NCBI GenBank assembly: GCA_963920765.1 | Contig: OY987252.1 | Location: forward strand, 746,501 to 810,500 | DNA: 64,000 nt | Origin: Ulota crispa | Lineage: Eukaryota > Streptophyta > Bryopsida > Orthotrichales > Orthotrichaceae | Direction of reading: 5' to 3' | In this document: in pieces, positions 12,054-23,930 of the stretch | How positions within the stretch are numbered: position 1 is the stretch's first letter | Layout: the number at the start of each line of letters is the position of its first letter | The notes under the pieces: generated by a model | What the model was told of the DNA's origin: nothing | The model's database searches: none | The model's input: only the letters and a program-made list of their open reading frames with translations | Made by a program: the position numbers and the translations under genes

Positions 12054-12490
12054 TTACAATATGGCTTATAACTCCCTGAGGAATTTGCTGTAGTGTGGAC
12101 AAAAAATCATTTCCCTATAAACAACATTGTTTTCCTCTAAATTGCGAGCACAATGGTAGGTTTCACTATGTCTTCCCTTGATGGTGAGGTATCTCCTATT
12201 CTCAATGGTACAGAAGACCCCATTGAGATCAAGTATCACATTAAGCCATCTTGGTTGATGCTGGATTGGTTTGTTGCTGTTACTAGATCAAGTAATAGAA
12301 CGCGTGCATTCCATCTAAAATCCTACTCATGGATTCAACATACTACGCGGACAAATATTAAAGGAGTATATGCCAAAATTTTGCCCACCATGATTTAGTA
12401 GTATTGCACTCTCATCAATGAAATAGGATTTACAATCCATGAATGTGAAAGAATTTGAAACAAAGAACACAATTGGTAGGAGTGTAGTAT
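12054..12490. other. no recognisable gene
   Basis: Short open frames occur on both strands but none has a motif or a partner elsewhere in the window. It probably contains intron or decayed exon of the minus-strand relic. Confidence 0.4.
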
Positions 12491-14085
12491 TCATACCCAA
12501 TTTGAAGGTCCTTCATCGGGAAGAAGAGATTGTTGGGGGATTTTTGTTTCCCCAGCCAATGTTGATTGTTTAGAAACTTTGGCATCTAGAATTCTCTCAT
12601 CAATTTCAACCTTTGAGTCCTCAGCAGTAGTGTTACGCCTAGGAGCTCTAATGGGACTCCAACATTCATCTGAGTTGAGTTCTATGGTAGTAGAGTGTAG
12701 GAGAGGTAGTCGATCTAGTGGGGGAACTAAAGCAGATTGTTCCAGGGGGATGCCCATTGTGGAACAAAAGCGAGATAGAACTGAACTTCATTCATTGAGG
12801 TATCTGGAATGTGAAATGCAACATCAGACATCCTTGCCAGTATAGACATATCAAGTGAGACATTACTAGTGAGAAAATTTTGTTTTGATACATGGCCTTG
12901 AAAGGGGGGGAATAAAAAGGAGCAAACACATTCAGATGACTTGCCTACATAAAAAAACTAAGTTGAAAAGCTACCTAGCAAGACTAAACAAACGACTATT
13001 TAACTCCAATTGAGGTAAAACGACAAGCAAAGAGTCACTAGGATCAACTTGGAGGAGTAGCAATCACAGGGCCTAATGACTGCTTTGTGAGTTTGTCCAT
13101 TTCTATCTGTGGCACCTCGTCAGCGATAATTGTGGTGACCATTGCATACGGTTCTTCCAATGGCGTGTCAGGCAATGGGGCCGGATTCATGGTATTGGAA
13201 GTGACCGTCATTGGTTGATCCTTGACAGCAAATACAAGCTCATTCTAAGAATGAATTGTCAAGGTCGGCGGAGACGGCTCTGGCAAAGGGATATTCTGAG
13301 ATTGTGACAACGTTTGTGAGAGCGACGGATTTGTTCGAGCATTGTTGGTTGATCATTGGGGAGTGTTGGCGATTTGGAGAGGCTTTGAGTCACCTAGAGG
13401 GAGTGAGATTTGAAGGGGTTGCCTAGACATTACAATCAACACGATCTGCTGCACAATCTTTGGAATACTGTCCATCAGTGTTTTCATTGTATCCTTCAAG
13501 AAGTCCATATTCTCCTTGCAAATACGTTTGTGTTGCTACTTTGTATCCACCTTGTTTTGAAGCAAGACCTCCTGCACTTGTTCCATGATGGACTATTTCT
13601 TATCCAACACCATTGGAGACATAGCTTGCTTCCTCTTGCTTTTTTGAGGTGGTGGAACTGGGGGCTTCTACTGCTCATCTGACAAACTTGACAAAATCAT
13701 CTAAAGCTGATGCTGTAGTAAAGGCTGGAGGTTTTGATGAATGTTGTTTGAGTTGATCTTGGGGGATATCTTCCCAATAATCCTGCTCACTAGAGTCAAG
13801 GTTGATTGTATTGCCTCCTCCCATCCCTTCCTCACCCTCACCCTCCAATTTCTCCTTCCCCTTATCAGATCTCGCGGGCGCAGATGATGACGATGCTCGT
13901 GCCTCTTTCTTCTTCCCAAATTTGCTGGGGTCAAAGACATACCTTGATTCAAGGAAATCATCCTTGTCCATGTTCTCAGACATGACTGCAACCTCTTGGA
14001 ACTTGTCCTTGTAATCAGTGTCCTCAACGACAAAATTTTGCAAAGAATGCATTTGCAAGGAAGACACCAACCACTTTGTAAGCTT
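12491..14085 (-). pseudogene. broken exon(s), Gln/Pro- and Ser-rich protein
   Basis: The exon begins just after a 3' splice site (CCTCAG, minus strand, 14091-14086). It reads KLTKWLVSSLQMHSLQNFV, then MSENMDKDDFLESRYVFDPSK, a Lys/Ser-rich basic patch (about 13870-13920), a Gly/Glu-rich stretch and a predicted helix. Near 13690 a frameshift is needed to continue into DEQ-KPPVPPPQKSKRKQ and a helical segment KENMDFLKDTMKTLMDSIPK. That part is interrupted by several TAG codons, all explained by CAG-to-TAG changes. A Pro/Ser-rich low-complexity part extends to about 13050, and 12491-12757 holds another open fragment. The function is unknown and no enzyme motif is seen. The style (basic patch, Pro-rich linker, helix) fits a transposon-encoded accessory protein. 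Confidence 0.45.
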
Positions 14086-14476
14086 CTGAGGATTTAACTC
14101 GAGTCAAGTTAAACCATCTTTTCTAGTTTTGTACTATACAAACACCAGCAACATTAACATTAGACAATATAACAATGACACCTTTCATAATACATAACTA
14201 GGAGCTAGAATTTAAATTGAGTCAAGTTAAACTGACTTTGTAGGTCTAGTCACATATTTTTAACAGCAAAGTTATTGCCAAAAAGAGTAACAACAATATA
14301 TGATGTATGTTAAAACAAGGAGCCAAAATTTAACTTGACTCGAGTTAAACCAATATATCAAATCTTGGTCTATATTGGCAGCAGCTCAACTATCCGTGGA
14401 CATTTCACAATGATGCATAATCTAGAACAAAACAAGGAGCTATAATTTAACTCAAGTTAAGTTAAAAGCTACTCAC
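14086..14476 (-). repeat. 118-bp-phased palindrome array inside an intron
   Basis: Four 21-bp palindromes (arms TTTAACTCRA / TYGAGTTAAA with substitutions) start at 14093, 14211, 14329 and 14446, giving spacings of 118, 118 and 117. The sequence AGGAGCYA-AATT precedes three of them, so the array is a diverged tandem repeat with a 118-bp unit. It fills a minus-strand intron with a perfect donor (GCGCGG|GTGAGT, 14476-14471) and acceptor (CCTCAG|AAG, ending at 14086). Confidence 0.85.
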
Positions 14477-14692
14477 CCGCGCTATCGATATGATTTTGCC
14501 TCTGCCAAAAATAAAGATGATTGAGTCCTTCAGATAGCAAAGCAAGCCCAATTCCTTTAGATAGAACTCCATTTTCAATTTGGTGTTGTATATTCGGTAC
14601 AAGAGCTTGTTGTAATTCCCTGACTTCTTGTACCGGTCAGCATCTAGAGCATGGAACTCTTCAGATATTTTCCTTGACTTCACTCCGGAGTT
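14477..14692 (-). pseudogene. exon upstream of the palindrome intron
   Basis: The minus-strand frame is open and ends at the GTGAGT donor. It includes RKISEEFHALDADRYKK, NYNKLLYRIYNTKLKMEFYL and a hydrophobic end FIFGRGKIISIARG. Its upstream boundary is the end of a TIR element at 14693, and translation continues into that element's terminus. The product is not recognised. It appears to belong to the same multi-exon minus-strand relic as its neighbours. Confidence 0.5.
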
Positions 14693-15306
14693 GGGTGAAA
14701 GCACACTACGGTTGTCCAAAATCGTAGTCACAGCACAATTTCTGCACAAAGTGAATGTTTGGAGTCGTTTTTCTTATAGTCTTTTTTACCTTAAAATAAA
14801 ATAAAAAATAAAATAGAGTCTTACATCTTACATACATTGATAATTGCATAACAAAAAGTGTTTTTCATCTAATAATTTAATGTACAAAGTACAAACATTT
14901 TAATGTTTGTATTATCACATATTGAGCTTTAGCATTGTTGTACTTTTTTTGCCTAGTTTAGGGTTTGATTTTCACAATTCAAAAAGCTAAATCCAATGCT
15001 CTTATGTTTAGGTACTTAGACTAGGCATTTAATGAGTGTTTTAGGATCTACATAAGGAAATATCCTAACACATGTGTGATTTTAGTATGAAGGCCAATTA
15101 TTGACCTTAAATTGTTTTTTTAAGTTTTATTTTTTTGGATTATCTAATAGAAAGTATTGTGGTTGAGATGGGCCACCATTGCATTTTGGTTGAAATTGAT
15201 ATTTTGGCTCCATGTAGTATCAAAATATGTAAATTTTGTACCAAATATATACATTTTGTACCAATTTTTGGACCTTTGGAGGGGTGATCGTAGTGTGCTT
15301 TCACCC
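14693..15306. mobile_element. 614-bp TIR element inserted in the minus-strand relic
   Basis: A perfect 18-bp inverted repeat GGGTGAAAGCACACTACG lies at 14693-14710, with its complement at 15289-15306. A possible 3-bp duplication AGT lies at 14689-14691 and 15307-15309 if one extra T is included. The interior is AT-rich and non-coding. The same terminal motif, as GGTGAAAGTACACTA, occurs on the minus strand at 34858-34873, so this is a family. It interrupts coding sequence between 15307 and 14692. Confidence 0.75.
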
Positions 15307-16475
15307 AGTCCCTCTTGATGAGGAACATTAGCTGCAAATGAGCCTTTGACTTTGCGGTTCTTTCCGAGAGATCTTCTAGTCACTCGTTGCAAGAGGGATG
15401 ATAGCTTGCGCTGTATAAAATGTACACCTCTTCCAGTTGTTTGGTTTGAATGTACAAATGTAGGAGCAACTCTATCTCTAGGTCTCTGGAAATCCAGAGC
15501 CATGTTGTCAAATCTGTCAGCTAAGGTTTGACTTGGTTGCTCAGCTCCTCCAAGAATTTGGTGAAGTACAAAGTCGTGGTTACCTCCTTGCTAATGTTTC
15601 TTGGGATTTTGTTGAAGTTGATGAGCCCAAAACTTAGCTATGTATCCTCCAACTTGTTGCTTGCTAACGTTGACCAATTCCCAAGTTTGCCACTTTCCAT
15701 GTGGTAGGATCTCATGAAGGCTGTTGCCTCTTGCTTCCTAAACCTGCCTTTGCTCTTGAGGAACACCTTGAAGAACTCCTTAGCGTATGGGAACAAGTCG
15801 TGAACTGACTTATTCCGGTAGCAGGTTTTCTTGACTTTGGTGAAGAAGTATTCCCTCGATCCCGTCACGGAGGTGTTCATCATAGCCGGAGTGACGTTGT
15901 AGTTCTTCTTGAACGCCTTCCATACTTCCACCCTCAATACGGCATCTGGAGCAAAACAGCCGCAATTCATTGTTGAGGTTGTGGAGCTGCCACCGCATCG
16001 CCTGTTTCCTCTTACACCTCTGAAGCTAGTCCTTGGCTATGTAATAGTCCACTATACACCCTAATGGTTTCTTCATTACCACCTTCAAATAAAGATGTTG
16101 GCATCCAAGCGTGCGATTCAACAAATGCTTTGCAAGCCTCTGTAGATTGTTCATCAAGACATTGCCCATCCCCTTGAAAAACTCGCGGGATATCAGGCCA
16201 TCTTTTCTTGCATTTCAATTCTTGCTAGTGTTGAACTTCAAACAAGTATCAGGATTGATCAACTCCCACAAGCTGGTGTTGAAGACAAAGTCTTTCCATA
16301 ACTCATATATTGGCTGAGGTGCAGTTATAGTCTTGATTTTGTTATGGATGTCAATGTCCTTCTTCTTTATCAATGCATTTTGGCTCTTCTTCACGTCAAT
16401 GTTGGCAAAACGTGTACCAATTTCCATCTCAAACTCTTGCGTTGTCAACAATATACATTTGACATTGGTGAGAAT
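15307..16475 (-). pseudogene. degenerate exons, unknown product
   Basis: Several minus-strand open pieces follow one another with frame changes: 16451-16215 (YELWKDFVFNTSLWELINP), 16218-16012, 15970-15638 (EVWKAFKKNYNVTPAMMNT, then FFTKVKKTCYRNKSVHDLFP) and 15503-15310 (TRRSLGKNRKVKGSFAANVP). Composition is protein-like and Lys/Trp/Tyr-rich, and every junction needs a frameshift or splice. I recognise no family. The pieces lie between a palindrome pair at 16481-16578 and the TIR element at 15306. Confidence 0.45.
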
Positions 16476-16480
16476 TGAGT

Positions 16481-16578
16481 TTTAACTCAAACTGAGTTAA
16501 AGTTTGGTACAGAGAGTTTAAGCTCAAGTTGCACACATGGAGTGAATCAACAAAAAATTTAACTCAAATTGAGCTAAA
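16481..16578. repeat. two 21-bp palindromes between exons
   Basis: Palindromes of the TTTAACTCRA-type lie at 16481-16501 and 16558-16578, with a half-site near 16517. On the minus strand they fall between the open segments ending near 16590 and starting near 16451, so they probably sit in another intron. The splice sites there are weaker than those at 14086-14476. Confidence 0.75.
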
Positions 16579-16589
16579 TCCAACCTTGA

Positions 16590-18090
16590 ATTTTCTTAGA
16601 CTATTCATTTCCCTATCCGTGGACTTCCTTTGGTTGAATGCAAGCCTCACTAGCACGTTTGCTTCTTTCAAGGGAGTTAGACTCTTCATGTTAATCCATA
16701 CCTGTTGTGCACCAATAATACTTGTGGCCCATGATGGCATGAAGTTCTGGAAGTGGTTTGTCCAATTGTAGAAAGCCAAGATTTTGCAAATGATCCGCTC
16801 ATACTTGTTTCACATGATGAAACAATCTCATGTCCAGAAGATTTTTGCTTGCTCCTCCATCTGCTTCACTTTTTGCATTCTTTTGGAAGCCTCAATGATA
16901 TGCTACCCGTTTATCATCCAGAACTTTCTGTCCCTCACTTCATCAAACGACTCAGGCTTCTTTGTTATGCCCTAAGGCATTGCGCAGAGGATCATTCTCT
17001 ATTGGGGGACTAGCATGTGGAGGAGGAAGTTTTGGACCTCAAGGATTCCAATTTCCTCTAGGGTTCAGATATTCAGGTACTCAGATGGGGTTTCCAGCTG
17101 GTCGATGCTGATGGGGTAGTACAATTTGACTAATGGAACGTATGAGTCCGTGCAATCCCTCCAGAAGTCTTTGTAATTGTGCACGACTGTTTGAAGTCAA
17201 TGTTGTGGCCATTTGGGCCAACGTCCATGGGAATGTTTAGTAGCTCAGACCTGATGCTACTCTCTATGGGCTCGTCTGGGAGAGCCTGCTTCTCCCTGAA
17301 TTTAGGCGCTGATTTTGCTTTTGGCCTTTGCAGCGGATGCTGGACCCCCAGATGGTGTTCTCTTGCCATTGATAGGGGTTGTTTTCTTCTTTGTTCTGCT
17401 CTGGCAAGAATCTAGAGTCGCCATAGCTAGTGAACCATGGTTGCCCCCTCCTTGACGAGTGCAATCACGGGTAAGTGATACTGGTTCCATGCTCTTAGCC
17501 TTTTGCAGATTCTCGTCTTTTGTTTTTTGGAACTCCTTCACGAGCCTGTTACATCTTGTTGCCAATGTTTTGGGTGGCAACTGGGATCTGTGCTTGTTCT
17601 AGTAGTATTTGGCTTGGATTCATTAGTTGAGCTTGTCCTAGATACTTGAGTAATCACTACTGGACAAACTCTTCCAATAAGCTAATGGAGAGAAGAGTGT
17701 TTTCTTGTTGTGTATGGGATTAGGTGAACTTGTATTGCTCGCTTTGATCTATGCCTTTTATTGTTATCCTGCACAAGATGAGTTCTGCATCTCCTAGACC
17801 GTTGCTGAGGAGTGTTACCATCTCGTCTCGTGACATTAGCAGCTCGGACTTGCAGTTTTTAAATTTCAAAACAAGGCTAAGTTTGCTCATCATGGACACT
17901 AATGTCAACATCCAATACGCAACATCGTGCGGAGCCTTTGGTTCCCAACACTCACCAATGACTAGTTCATCTCTGTGTTTGTCCATATTATCTTTTGTCA
18001 GCTTGATCTAGCCAAAGTGGACAAGGAGTCTGGTCCTCTGCTTTGCAATCACTTGTTGAGCGACCGTGGATATTTGATGTTCAGCCATTG
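16590..18090 (-). pseudogene. 5' exons of the minus-strand relic
   Basis: A first exon may start at the ATG at 18088 (MAEHQISTVAQQVIAKQRT), two bases after an acceptor-like ATGTTGCAG. It continues through an in-frame stop into MDKHRDELVIGECWEPKAPH and a helical segment to about 17720. Later segments are 17580-17302 (Lys/Ser-rich, basic), about 17250-17050 (NYKDFWRDCTDSYVPLVKLY) and 16779-16590 (FYNWTNHFQNFMPSWATSI). Stops and frame changes separate them. No known domain is identified. The position right after a palindrome cluster mirrors the layout of the DUF7869-like gene at 31085. Confidence 0.45.
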
Positions 18091-18886
18091 CTGCAACATA
18101 AATAGAGGACATCAAATTTAACTTGACTCAAGTTAAACTTATCCAACTCATCCTATGTATTAGTCCCATGTTTGGTTTGTTGAATCAACAGTGTCCGAGA
18201 ATTTTAATATTACACCAAACAATTATTTTTATTTCATTTTGGTAGCTAGCCTTTTTGTTTTCAAGAACTTTTGTTTACTGTTTTACTTCATAAGCTTAGG
18301 TACTTATCCTTATATGTCTTTATATTTCGTCGTTAGGATGGCTTTGTAATTTTTTATGTCAACTTGAATTAAATCTGTTTCGCTTTCTTTTGGGGACTCA
18401 TAGTTGTTCCCTTTGTGGCTATTAATATTATATTTGGTTTTCTTGTTTATTGGGCTCTATGTGATGTTTTGTGTTGTTTAACTTGAACCGAGTTAAATAG
18501 TCTAGACATTGTGCTTCATAGCAATTTAATTTGAGTTGAGTTAAACTACAACATTTTGTGATGTACCATAGGTTTTAGTACTGGCGTAAGTTTTGGCTAA
18601 GGATTTTTTAGCTTGCTTTGGGTTGAATATTATCATCACATGGTCATTTGCACACTAGTTGATTAAACGAGACATCGTAAACTACTGCTGTTTTACTTGA
18701 CTTGAGTTAAACTGGTGTTGTTTAACTCAACTTGAGTTAAATTGCGATGTTATTTACTGTACTTAGGATGGCAGTGCTAGCCTAAAGGCTAATACATGTG
18801 CCTTTTTGGCTTAATTTGAGTTAAATATTACAAATACACTGTGCTTGGCGGACCATAAGGTGAGTTAAACTCAGATCAAGTTAAAA
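18091..18886. repeat. palindrome cluster upstream of the minus-strand relic
   Basis: Copies of the 21-bp palindrome lie at 18117, 18353 (decayed), 18477, 18525, 18691, 18721 (perfect 10-bp arms), about 18806 (decayed) and about 18864. Spacing is less regular than in the other two arrays. The cluster ends just upstream of the acceptor-like TTGCAG before the putative start at 18088, so it occupies a 5' intron or the upstream region of that gene. Confidence 0.85.
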
Positions 18887-20640
18887 TGACAAAAGACTTT
18901 CATTTCTGGCATGTTTATGTAAACTCAAATTCCAGTGTTTCATAAGGTGGAATGAGGTCTATTGTAAGAAAAATGGAACCATGGATTATTAAATCTACAG
19001 AAAGTTAGGCCTATAATGAATTAAATCCAAATCTCATAGCAATGCCATAAAATTTATAGTAGAGGTTTAGGGTTTTGCAGGAAGTAACCAAGATTTGAGA
19101 AAATTAGCAACACACATTCATAGGGAGTTCAAATGCTAGGATTTCATACATTACATTGACTATATAATGCTAAATAAGGAACTCAATCAACCTTTCAAAA
19201 CTCAACTCTAAGCAAAAACTTGTAGACATGTACAATAACTGAAACTCAGCCACATGAAAACTGTAATGACGTGATTTTAACCTTTAGATGCCTTTGGCAC
19301 CACACTCTGGTGATTCTACAATAGATTCTAGTGCCACAGGCATTTAGAGGTTACTTTATATGTATTGGATTAAAAACCTACTTCATTTCTGCGATTTTTG
19401 AAATAGCTATTGAACCACAAAAATTACAGAATGAAAATTATAATGTACGCTATTACCAATGGAGCTTAAAGTTTTCCAATGAAAAAAGCAAAACATCAAA
19501 ACAAAATAATTAGGTTGAAATCCATAACATACAAATAACAATGATGGAGCTAATTAGGGTTTTGAGTTAAATGAATTGAAGAATAGGATTTAAGGAAACA
19601 AACCTAGAGTGGAGGGATGCCGCAGCTATACTTCCTTAGATCATGAAGATGACATTCAATTACAGTTCAACCTTAAAAAATTGGACACAATTCAATAGTG
19701 AATTTAGAGATTTCAATAACTAAAATCCTACAATTTCATATAGAAGTTCACAACCTAATAACTTCCATTGCCAACTGTTCTCTTCATCCACTCACGTGGT
19801 TCACTTATAGAGTATAATGGACTTCTACTGTGATAATAGAAGTACACAATGAAACTCTAATTATCAACATTAAGCATGAACATGGACAAAAGCATGAAAT
19901 GCAAAATGAGGTCAAACCTACTTTCAATCAGATGGTTCTTGCATGCTGTCTTAATCTGGAAGAGCAGTAGGTAGCAAAACCATATGATGAAGATCAAAAA
20001 AACAAAGAACAGAAGAGCAATTTAGGGCTTAGATTCCAACAATGACAAAAGAAAGACAACTCTGGGAGTACCACAGAATCCCTGAACACTCAAACCCTAG
20101 GTACAACAAGATACGGATGCAAGAGCAAGGGTTTCAGCGGCAACAGCAGGTGCGACGACAGAGAGCATCTATAAGCAAGGAGAAGGGGCATGATTCAAAC
20201 TTCAAGGAAGAAGGGGCAAGAAGGACAATGCGTGGGAGTACAAGAGGGAAAAATTGAGCTAGATACAAGGGGTGAGAAGCAAAGTCCAAAGGGGAAGGAG
20301 CAAGAATCACAAAGCAAAGAAGATTGGGCGGGAAGCATAGCGCAACAAAGAAGGAGCAAGAAGAAAAGTGCAAGGGAGAGGGGATGGAAACAAAACAAAC
20401 GGTTGGGTCAATGGGTGGAAGGCCAGCTCAGGCAAAAAAAATTTGAATTTTAGGGTTCAATGGAGGCCGCTTGTAACTACATTCGCTAAGAAAAATTGCG
20501 CTTCTTTGAAAAAATCAATGCAACTTCATATGGAGTATAATGTAAAAGCACTCATAACTGAGCAATCCATCAAGTGGAGCCCCTTTTTTGGGTTGTTCAC
20601 TACTCATTGTGATCCAAAAGTGGAGTAGTGAATGTCTTTT
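18887..20640. other. no recognisable gene
   Basis: The region is AT-rich to about 19990. From 20040 to 20450 the + strand is purine-rich (AAGGAGCAAGAAG-type), which on the minus strand is a pyrimidine-rich tract as expected of a plant 5' leader. It could be the distal promoter and leader of the minus-strand relic. A half palindrome (TTGAGTTAAAT) lies near 19563. Low-complexity open frames in the purine-rich part were not accepted as genes. Confidence 0.4.
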
Positions 20641-23523
20641 GCACAATACAATCTTGCCACATGTCAATTGCTAAGTTGCTGTGAGATGCTTGGGATTGAG
20701 ACTGTGAAGCACACGTATAGAAACACATCAAAGCAACCTCAAGGGTTCTCTAGAGCGGCTAATAGGGACTTGTGAGCTGCAAATTTTCCCTGTAATATAA
20801 AGTAACTACAACACTTTTTTCCATATAAATTAGGTTCCATGAGAGCTTGTTGAAAGGCTAATCCTACAAAAAAAATCCTGAATTTTCCAAGACTTGAAGT
20901 ACCCTAAACCTTGGAACCCTTAAATGTGATGGTAAGGGTGCAGTTACCTTGAGGAAGCTTTTTGGGTACAAGTCTAAATAGGTGAGAGTTTTTGGCCAAT
21001 TTACTTGAAATTTATTGATTTTGTATGAATTATGAACAATATATCAAATCAAATGTTAAATAGGTACTACCTTTATTTGATCATAGGGGGTAGCATTGAC
21101 ATTGCAGAATTGGCTTGTAAAATAAACATATACGTCTTAAGAGCAACCACTACAAAGCCAATAATGCTCCTATAAGACACTCTTCAAGGGTACAAGCATG
21201 CAATGGCTATTATAATACTGAAATCATGATGAAGAACATATTTTCATTTATATTAGTATGACATATATGTATATTTTATTGAAAGACAAAATTGAACAAA
21301 ATTATGACAAATGTGCACATATAATATCAACTCATGTAAATAATTGAAGTTCCTAAAACAATGCATGCCCAAGTACAAGTTCTAAAGTTACATAGGAAAT
21401 GGGATCCATTTAAGAACCTCAGTCTGTGCAATATTTTTGTGATTCCTACATGATCCATTCAAAAGATGAACTCCAATTTATAGCCTTATATCTGAAGGCA
21501 CCCCCACTGAAGCAATTTCTCTACCTGTATTAGAATTGATTGCATACAGTCATAGGAAAAAAATTCTCCAACCAGCTGATTGTAACTAGAAAAACATAGT
21601 GATGCACTTTATGTCCAAGTCAAGTTTTGTATTGGAAGGGCCATACTAGAAACTTATTTTTGTTAAACCCTAATTTGTTATTGACCTAGAAAGTGCTTGT
21701 TCTTTATTTGCTTAGAATCCTATCCCACTTGCACCAACCCATGTACAATCATTTTCCTCTAGTTTGGGCAACATAAACCCTTTATTTCACAAGGCTTTTA
21801 TGACCTTTTATGATTATCTATGAATTGAACAAACAAATAAATCTTATACAAAACACATTAGGTTTATTTTAGTTGAAAGTAGAGAATTTAGCAAATTAAA
21901 CAAATTACAAACTCAAATAAAATAGTAAACTGAACAACATGTTTAATACTTTTGATGAGTATAATGTTAGAAAATGATGACCGTAAAATAACGTAACTGG
22001 ATTGAAGTCTTCCAATCCTCATTTCACACCTAGTATATAAAGGGTTATTTACCAAACACATTTGAGGTTTACGGTTCTGAATTACATGTCTATCTATATC
22101 AATCATTAGCTTATAAAATCTACTCTAGTGTTTTCTTAATGAATTTTGTATGGGGATTTTATTCCTATCTGTAGTGTATTTAGGGCTCATCATTCAAATT
22201 TTGTAACTTAATGACTACGGAATTCAATATTCCAAACGACTACTTTATGCAAAGTAATGTGTAGGGAATTTAGTAACGTTCCTTTATGAAATTAATTTTC
22301 TAGATGTCAAAAAAAGATTTGAAAACATATTTGTAATCTAATTTATTATTAAGGTTTAATTTTTCTTCAAAAATCATGTAAAACCAAAAATGAATGCCTT
22401 GGATATGTGTGGGTGACGTCATTATCTACCTCATCAATAATGAACCTCTTTGTGAGCATCCATTGTTACTACAAAACATAGAAAAACTAATCCATGATTG
22501 CTAGGTTTAAGATACTAAGTAATGAGCATAATACATGCACTTCTTTAATAGCATGGTTACTAATTCTTTGAAATAGTAAAACAAAGTTGTTCAGCACTTT
22601 TGTTGACACTTGACATTATATAAATACCTACTGTGAGTTGTTATAATTATTAGTAAGAAACATTGTTGAATTTGATGTTTTTCTAAAAGGTAGTAACAAA
22701 TCTATAATTATAACCCAAAAAATATGTATACAAATATTTGATGAATGTCTTGCCTTCTAAATATAAAAATTTGGAATAAAACACTACAATAGTTTATGCA
22801 AAATAATCCCAAGTACACTTATTTTAGATTATATGTTATTCATGTCTCATTTTTTAAGAAGAAGGCAATAAAAATTTACATTAATTAATAAGTAATATAC
22901 ACATTCTTGTCATAATTTGATAAATGTGACTGTTATGAAAATTATGTGGAGAGAAAATTACAAAACAAACAACAACATACTACATTATTGTACTACAAGA
23001 AATAAGTTAGTATACATTTACTTTCGTTAATTAATGTATTATTTTTCCCTATTGTAAACTAAGTTATTTTTGTGTAAAAGGTTATTGAATTTCAATTTGT
23101 TGTATATTAATGGGCAAAATAACATCACATACAGTCCCTATTAGCAATTGTACAGTAACCTTATAATTGCATGGATGTTTTCCTCTAATGGAAATTTGTG
23201 ATATCAATCTAAACCATTTCAAAGTAGATCAACAATTGACTTTTGACAATATTCTCTTTGTGCAAAGAATTTTTGCTACTTGATAATGGGCTTCAAGTAC
23301 TATGGTGAAAACGTCAAGTATAGGGTGGTAAATTTTGAAGGAATTGCGAATGGATGTATCTCTAGTATTGCAACACTAAATACAAAATTTGAGAGTTGAC
23401 ATGTCTACGACTTTGACATTTGAAATGTGAATTATAATTTCACTTTTACATTCAAGGTCAGTGGTTTAGTATGGAACCAAAAGAGAAGATACAATTGACA
23501 ATATTTAACATGGGAAAAATTTA
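20641..23523. other. gene-free AT-rich DNA
   Basis: No coding region, RNA gene or transposon end was recognised here. Only short open frames without motifs are present. Confidence 0.55.
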
Positions 23524-23930
23524 GGGAATTACTACAAAGACACCCTAAATTGCTAACAAGACACCCCCTCTGAGCATGAAATTTGAAAACTTAGTGCTAT
23601 TTTTGATTTATTAAGTGGTCCATCATTCATTCAATCACAACATTACCACCTCTTTGAAAGAAAACAAGACAAATACAAATTTTGTTGAAATATCATTGCA
23701 CCAATACTAGTTTTTGATGTATTTTTGCTTTAAGTAACTCAAAAGTCCTATATTTTTAGTTTCAAATTTAAACACACCTTTTTTTGAATAGTATAGCCTT
23801 AGAATGATAAAGGTGAAACAAATTTGTTGATCCAAATAGAGAAACTAGCAAAATCAACATTAAAATTCACATTTTCATGCTCATAGGAGGTGTCTTGTTA
23901 GCAATTTAGGGTGTCTCTATAGTAATTTCC
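23524..23930. mobile_element. 407-bp MITE with 8-bp target duplication
   Basis: Terminal inverted repeats of about 60 bp begin GGRAATTACTAYARAGACACC and continue through CTAAATTGCTAACAAGACACC and TATGAGCATGAAA on both ends with few differences. The 8-bp sequence AAAATTTA lies directly before (23516-23523) and after (23931-23938). An 8-bp duplication is typical of hAT-type insertion. There is no coding capacity. Confidence 0.9.

Noticed and set aside
14093-14466. CRISPR-like regularly spaced repeats
   Set aside because: The units are 118 bp apart with diverged tandem spacers, in plant-type DNA with introns. No cas genes are present and the repeat is a DNA palindrome inside an intron.
20042-20453. 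Gln/Lys-rich + frames and Cys-rich minus frames
   Set aside because: They are readings of a purine-rich/pyrimidine-rich tract on both strands, with low-complexity composition and no homologous motif.
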